Origin: Desulfobacteraceae bacterium
GTDB taxonomy: Bacteria > Desulfobacterota > DSM-4660 > Desulfatiglandales > Desulfatiglandaceae
DNA length: 16,936 nucleotides
Assembly: GCA_030642205.1 (NCBI GenBank)
Contig: DAOWOF010000022.1
Location: 1 to 16,936, forward strand
Reading direction: 5' to 3'
The notes under the pieces were generated by a model, which ran no database searches, was not told where the DNA came from, and saw only the letters and a list, made by a program, of their open reading frames with translations. Position numbers and translations under genes: made by a program. Positions 13,958 to 16,936 of the stretch are shown one piece after another. Numbering within the stretch: the stretch's first letter is position 1; each line of letters starts with the position of its first letter.

Positions 13958-15613
13958 ATGATTAAGAATACAAGCATCATTCAGAAACGCCCGCTCATTG
14001 TGATTGTAGAAGATGATGATGCCAATATCCGATTGATTGTAAATGCCCTGGAATCAGGATCTCGTCAGTTTGACTTTCAATTCGTATTATCAGGGCAGGA
14101 TATTCGCAAATTCCTTGCTAACAGTCACCTACATTTAATCATTGCGGATATAAACCTGTTAAAAGCGGATGAATTATGGCCAGACAAAATATTGGATCTC
14201 CCTTTTCCAGTAATCCTGATGGATAATAATTGGGATAAAGAAAAGGCTCTTATGACAGTTGAGAATGGTTTTATGGCCTATATTTCCAAGTCAGAAGATG
14301 ATTTCAACAAACTTCCTTATATTGCGGCACGTACTCTGCGTGAATGGGATTGCATGATGCAATCCCGGGATATTAAATCAGAATCAGGCTTAAGTTATAC
14401 AATCGAAGAACTCAGTAACGCCAACCGCAAGATACTGGATCAACAGCAGAGGCTTCTTGAAGAAGAAAGACATAAGGTACTGTTGCAGATAGCAGGTGCT
14501 ACTGCTCATAAATTAGGTCAGCCCCTTATGACCCTTTTGGGCAATATCGAGATGATTGAGTTAAACAAAAAAAGCCCTGATAAATTAAAAAATAATTTAG
14601 AAAAAATCAAAGATGCCGGTCAAAGGATGTCCAATATAGTAAAGAATATGCAAACTATTCGGAGCCATGAAACAAAAACCTATTATAATGATATCTCTAT
14701 TATAGATCTTGATCAAGAACTGCGGATTCTACTGGTTGAAGACTCTGACCATGATTTTGGCATATTGGATGCAATCCTTAAGAATAATGACAATATAGCT
14801 ATAAAAAGGGCTGTCAATATCTCAAAAGCTGTCAGGGCCTTGAAAGAAGATGATTTCGATTTAATTTTTCTTGATCATTACCTTCCCGATGGGAATAGCC
14901 TTGATTTCCTTACCTTCCTTAATAAAAAGGAGTTAGATATTCCTGTTACTGTGATCACCGGCCAAGGAGATGAAATGATAGCATATCAGGTCATTCAGGC
15001 AGGGGCACATGACTATCTTCCAAAAGACAAAATCAGTCATAAATCAATTTCAAGGATTATCATCAATATGATGGAAAAAGCTCGTTTGAAAAAAGAAATT
15101 AAATCTGCCCGGGAAAAAATGGCTGAACTTTCAACTCGTGATGAATTGACTGGACTATATAATCAGAATTATTTCATGGATTCGCTAAGGCGTGAAATTT
15201 CTAAAGCGGCAAGATATGATATTGGTCTGGAACTTTGTATGATGGACTTTGATCATGAAAAAAAAATAAATCAGATTTATGGGCATACCGCCTGGGATAT
15301 GGTTATAGCTGAAGTTGGAAAAATATTAAAAAAGAGCGTTCGGGAAAGTGATCTGATTTGCAGGTTTAGTCATGATAAATTTGCTGTTATTCTTCCCAAT
15401 ACTCAACCGGAGGAGGCAAAAACAGCCTGTGAAAGATTCAGGGGAATGGTAGAAAATTACGAGTTTCGTTATAATTCATCTCAATTTCAGGTTAATATGA
15501 GCATGGGGATTGCTTCTTTTAATAAAAATGTTCGAAATACAGATGAATTTGTAGCGATAGCCGGGAGGATATTAAACCAGACCCGGGGAGAGAACGGCAA
15601 TAAAAAGATATGA
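13958..15613 (+). CDS. REC-DHp-REC-GGDEF signalling protein with degenerate GGDEF motif
   Basis: A 551-residue cytoplasmic protein with four modules. The first receiver (about 10-130) keeps its acidic residues (VEDDD), Asp64 and Lys in YISKSED. A helical segment at about 173-240 resembles a histidine-kinase dimerisation helix, with His184 in TAHKLGQPLM, but no ATPase domain follows. The second receiver (about 254-375) is complete: LLVEDSD, Asp306 in FLDHYLPDG and Lys in YLPKDK. The C-terminal GGDEF domain begins RDELTGLYNQNYF. Its signature reads SHDKF (471-475) instead of GGDEF, so cyclase activity is unlikely. The RxxD inhibitory-site motif RESD (462-465) is intact, suggesting c-di-GMP binding. 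The ATG has no clear Shine-Dalgarno, so coupling or a leader-independent start is possible. It probably acts with the kinase encoded just upstream. Confidence 0.9.
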   Translation: MIKNTSIIQKRPLIVIVEDDDANIRLIVNALESGSRQFDFQFVLSGQDIRKFLANSHLHLIIADINLLKADELWPDKILDLPFPVILMDNNWDKEKALMTVENGFMAYISKSEDDFNKLPYIAARTLREWDCMMQSRDIKSESGLSYTIEELSNANRKILDQQQRLLEEERHKVLLQIAGATAHKLGQPLMTLLGNIEMIELNKKSPDKLKNNLEKIKDAGQRMSNIVKNMQTIRSHETKTYYNDISIIDLDQELRILLVEDSDHDFGILDAILKNNDNIAIKRAVNISKAVRALKEDDFDLIFLDHYLPDGNSLDFLTFLNKKELDIPVTVITGQGDEMIAYQVIQAGAHDYLPKDKISHKSISRIIINMMEKARLKKEIKSAREKMAELSTRDELTGLYNQNYFMDSLRREISKAARYDIGLELCMMDFDHEKKINQIYGHTAWDMVIAEVGKILKKSVRESDLICRFSHDKFAVILPNTQPEEAKTACERFRGMVENYEFRYNSSQFQVNMSMGIASFNKNVRNTDEFVAIAGRILNQTRGENGNKKI

Positions 15614-15623
15614 TAAATCACAG

Positions 15624-15648
15624 AAGCAAAGTTTCAATAACTTTGCTT
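15624..15648. terminator. Bidirectional hairpin between convergent genes
   Basis: AAGCAAAGTT (15624-15633) is the exact inverse of AACTTTGCTT (15639-15648), with a five-base loop. It lies 11 bases after the stop of the GGDEF gene and 47 bases after the end of the oppositely transcribed acyltransferase gene. The position suits a shared terminator. The T-tract is poor on both strands, so termination may be inefficient or Rho-assisted. Confidence 0.55.
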
Positions 15649-15694
15649 ATAAGTGTAATCGTTCATGTCTCTCTGCCATTTATGCATATCAAGC

Positions 15695-16936
15695 TCAGCG
15701 AGACAATTCATATAATCTCTGGCTAAACAGAGACAAATCTTCCAAAACCTTCTGCTTGTCATTATTGTCTGCCTGTGAAGTTAAAAACATCTCTCTGAGA
15801 GATTGAATTGCATTTAAAAAATTCACCTGTGAGATAGCCTCAATATGATCAATAAGCCCTTGTTTATGATAAAGATTACCAAGATAGCTCATCCTTTTTA
15901 AGAGCTCTTTATTTTTGTTTATTTTTTCGATTTTTTGAATAAACACTCTGGAGGCAATCCAGTATGATTCAAGGAAAGTCTTTGATATGGCAGACCAGAA
16001 AGGAAGAACATCAAAGCCGAGCCTGGTTATGCTATAGCCTCCATTCATATCAGTCTTTATGATTAAATTATTTTTTAAAAAATAAGTGATAACCCTTTCA
16101 AATTCTTTATCCGAATCTTGCACTTCTTCATAAACAAATTCTCTTTTTAAAAGCCTTTTGAGAAAGAAATAATCATCCGAAACAGACGTTGAGTTTTTCA
16201 TATCTTTATTGGCGCTAAAAAGTGATATGGCCATAAAGGAATGAAGAACAAAACAATGAATAATATTGTTTTTATAATATTCAAGTTCAGGCTTTTTCTC
16301 TTCTATTAAAAAATAAAATCTCTCGGCTCCTTCTACATCCTCCAGGATACTGACAATTTTCCTGCTAATTAAAATGGAAATGGTTTCCTCTGTCGCTTGT
16401 TGGAGTTGATTAAGGGTTGTGGCCATTGGTGCCGCGCAATCTTTCAGGAATTCCAGGAGTATTTTCGTGGATTCAAGTAGTTCATGGAAATAGAATCCAC
16501 GCCGATGACGGGTAAGGATTGCAAATGCAATCAAAGCCAAAGGAGTAACGATAATTATCTTGTTTATTGTTTTAGCAAGATCAAAGGCCAATTGTTTAGT
16601 ATCCCATGTTCCAAGTTTACCGTATTCCATGATGTATTCCGTAAGTGGAATAGGCGTTCCAAAACGGACATAGACCTTCCCATGTTTTCGTTTCAGGAAA
16701 TGCCTGGCCTTCAGGATTTGCTTGAAGGACTCATCCTTTTTTTCTTCGCCTCCAATCTCTTTTAGATATGATTCTCCCTCTAAAATGACGTCGTAACTTA
16801 TGGATGTGGGAATAAATATCAGATCCTGGCAACGACCTTGTTTATAGGCCTTAAGAAGGATAGAAAGGAAGCCACTTTTGGGAAGTATCAATTTTCCGTT
16901 ACGGCTGCGTCCACCTTCAATATAAAATTCAATGGG
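15695..16936 (-). CDS. plsB: Glycerol-3-phosphate acyltransferase, PlsB type (C-terminal part)
   Basis: This membrane enzyme makes lysophosphatidic acid from glycerol-3-phosphate and acyl-CoA or acyl-ACP, the first step of phospholipid synthesis. The gene runs off the window end; 413 C-terminal codons are present, beginning in PIEFYIEGGRSRNGK. That EGGRSR-GK with the following LPKSG is acyltransferase block III, and FIPTSISYD is block IV. Blocks I (HxxxxD) and II lie beyond the window. The downstream part matches the long C-terminal region of E. coli PlsB in layout, for example YYKNNIIHCFVLHSFMA against YYRNNIAHMLVLPSLMA as I recall it. A hydrophobic stretch IIIVTPLALIAFAIL lies just after the catalytic domain. 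A TTG at 16889-16891 is internal, not the start. The gene converges on the signalling pair across the hairpin at 15624-15648. Confidence 0.85.
   Translation of the reverse strand, partial: PIEFYIEGGRSRNGKLILPKSGFLSILLKAYKQGRCQDLIFIPTSISYDVILEGESYLKEIGGEEKKDESFKQILKARHFLKRKHGKVYVRFGTPIPLTEYIMEYGKLGTWDTKQLAFDLAKTINKIIIVTPLALIAFAILTRHRRGFYFHELLESTKILLEFLKDCAAPMATTLNQLQQATEETISILISRKIVSILEDVEGAERFYFLIEEKKPELEYYKNNIIHCFVLHSFMAISLFSANKDMKNSTSVSDDYFFLKRLLKREFVYEEVQDSDKEFERVITYFLKNNLIIKTDMNGGYSITRLGFDVLPFWSAISKTFLESYWIASRVFIQKIEKINKNKELLKRMSYLGNLYHKQGLIDHIEAISQVNFLNAIQSLREMFLTSQADNNDKQKVLEDLSLFSQRLYELSR

Noticed and set aside
1..16936. CRISPR arrays, tRNA or rRNA genes, integrase or transposase genes
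   Set aside because: I looked on both strands and saw no regularly spaced repeats, no cloverleaf-like tRNA sequence and no recombinase motifs.

Overview
The window comes from an AT-rich, Gram-negative bacterium, probably an anaerobe of the Desulfobacterota (former Deltaproteobacteria). That placement is inferred from three things: periplasmic folding factors and a lipoprotein imply an outer membrane; a BadH-like dehydrogenase is paired with an acyl-CoA dehydrogenase; and the intergenic spaces carry many small hairpin repeats. No 16S or other marker is present.

Layout. (1) 9-6472, minus strand: a four-gene housekeeping block transcribed ldcA (murein L,D-carboxypeptidase) > mfd (transcription-repair coupling factor) > parvulin lipoprotein > SurA-like chaperone. 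(2) 6473-7212: non-coding, with one full and one truncated copy of a ~96-nt structured repeat. (3) 7213-9181, plus strand: acyl-CoA dehydrogenase plus SDR dehydrogenase, probably two steps of CoA-thioester oxidation. (4) 9182-10774: repeat-rich accessory stretch holding an exported TPR protein gene. It contains a ~200-bp terminal-inverted-repeat element, another copy of the 96-nt repeat, inverted 31-bp repeats on both sides of the TPR gene, and two long hairpins. (5) 10775-11431, minus strand: a decayed acyl-CoA dehydrogenase paralogue. (6) 11926-15613, plus strand: two adjacent signalling proteins, a hybrid histidine kinase and a REC-DHp-REC-GGDEF protein without an ATPase domain and with a degenerate GGDEF signature. 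(7) 15695 to the window end, minus strand: the C-terminal part of a PlsB-type glycerol-3-phosphate acyltransferase, convergent with (6) across a hairpin.

How the genes fit together. Block 1 combines DNA repair with envelope maturation and wall recycling. Block 3 is a small catabolic pair whose former relative survives only as the pseudogene in block 5. Block 6 looks like a signalling pair: the two proteins share an N-terminal receiver-plus-linker module, the first supplies the kinase, and the second offers receivers, a histidine-bearing helix and a probable c-di-GMP-binding site.

Most notable: a family of structured intergenic repeats whose central stem is kept by G-U wobbles and one compensatory pair; an ldcA gene with an excellent Shine-Dalgarno but no ATG, GTG or TTG at the expected start; and a GGDEF domain that has lost its catalytic signature but kept the RxxD inhibitory-site motif.
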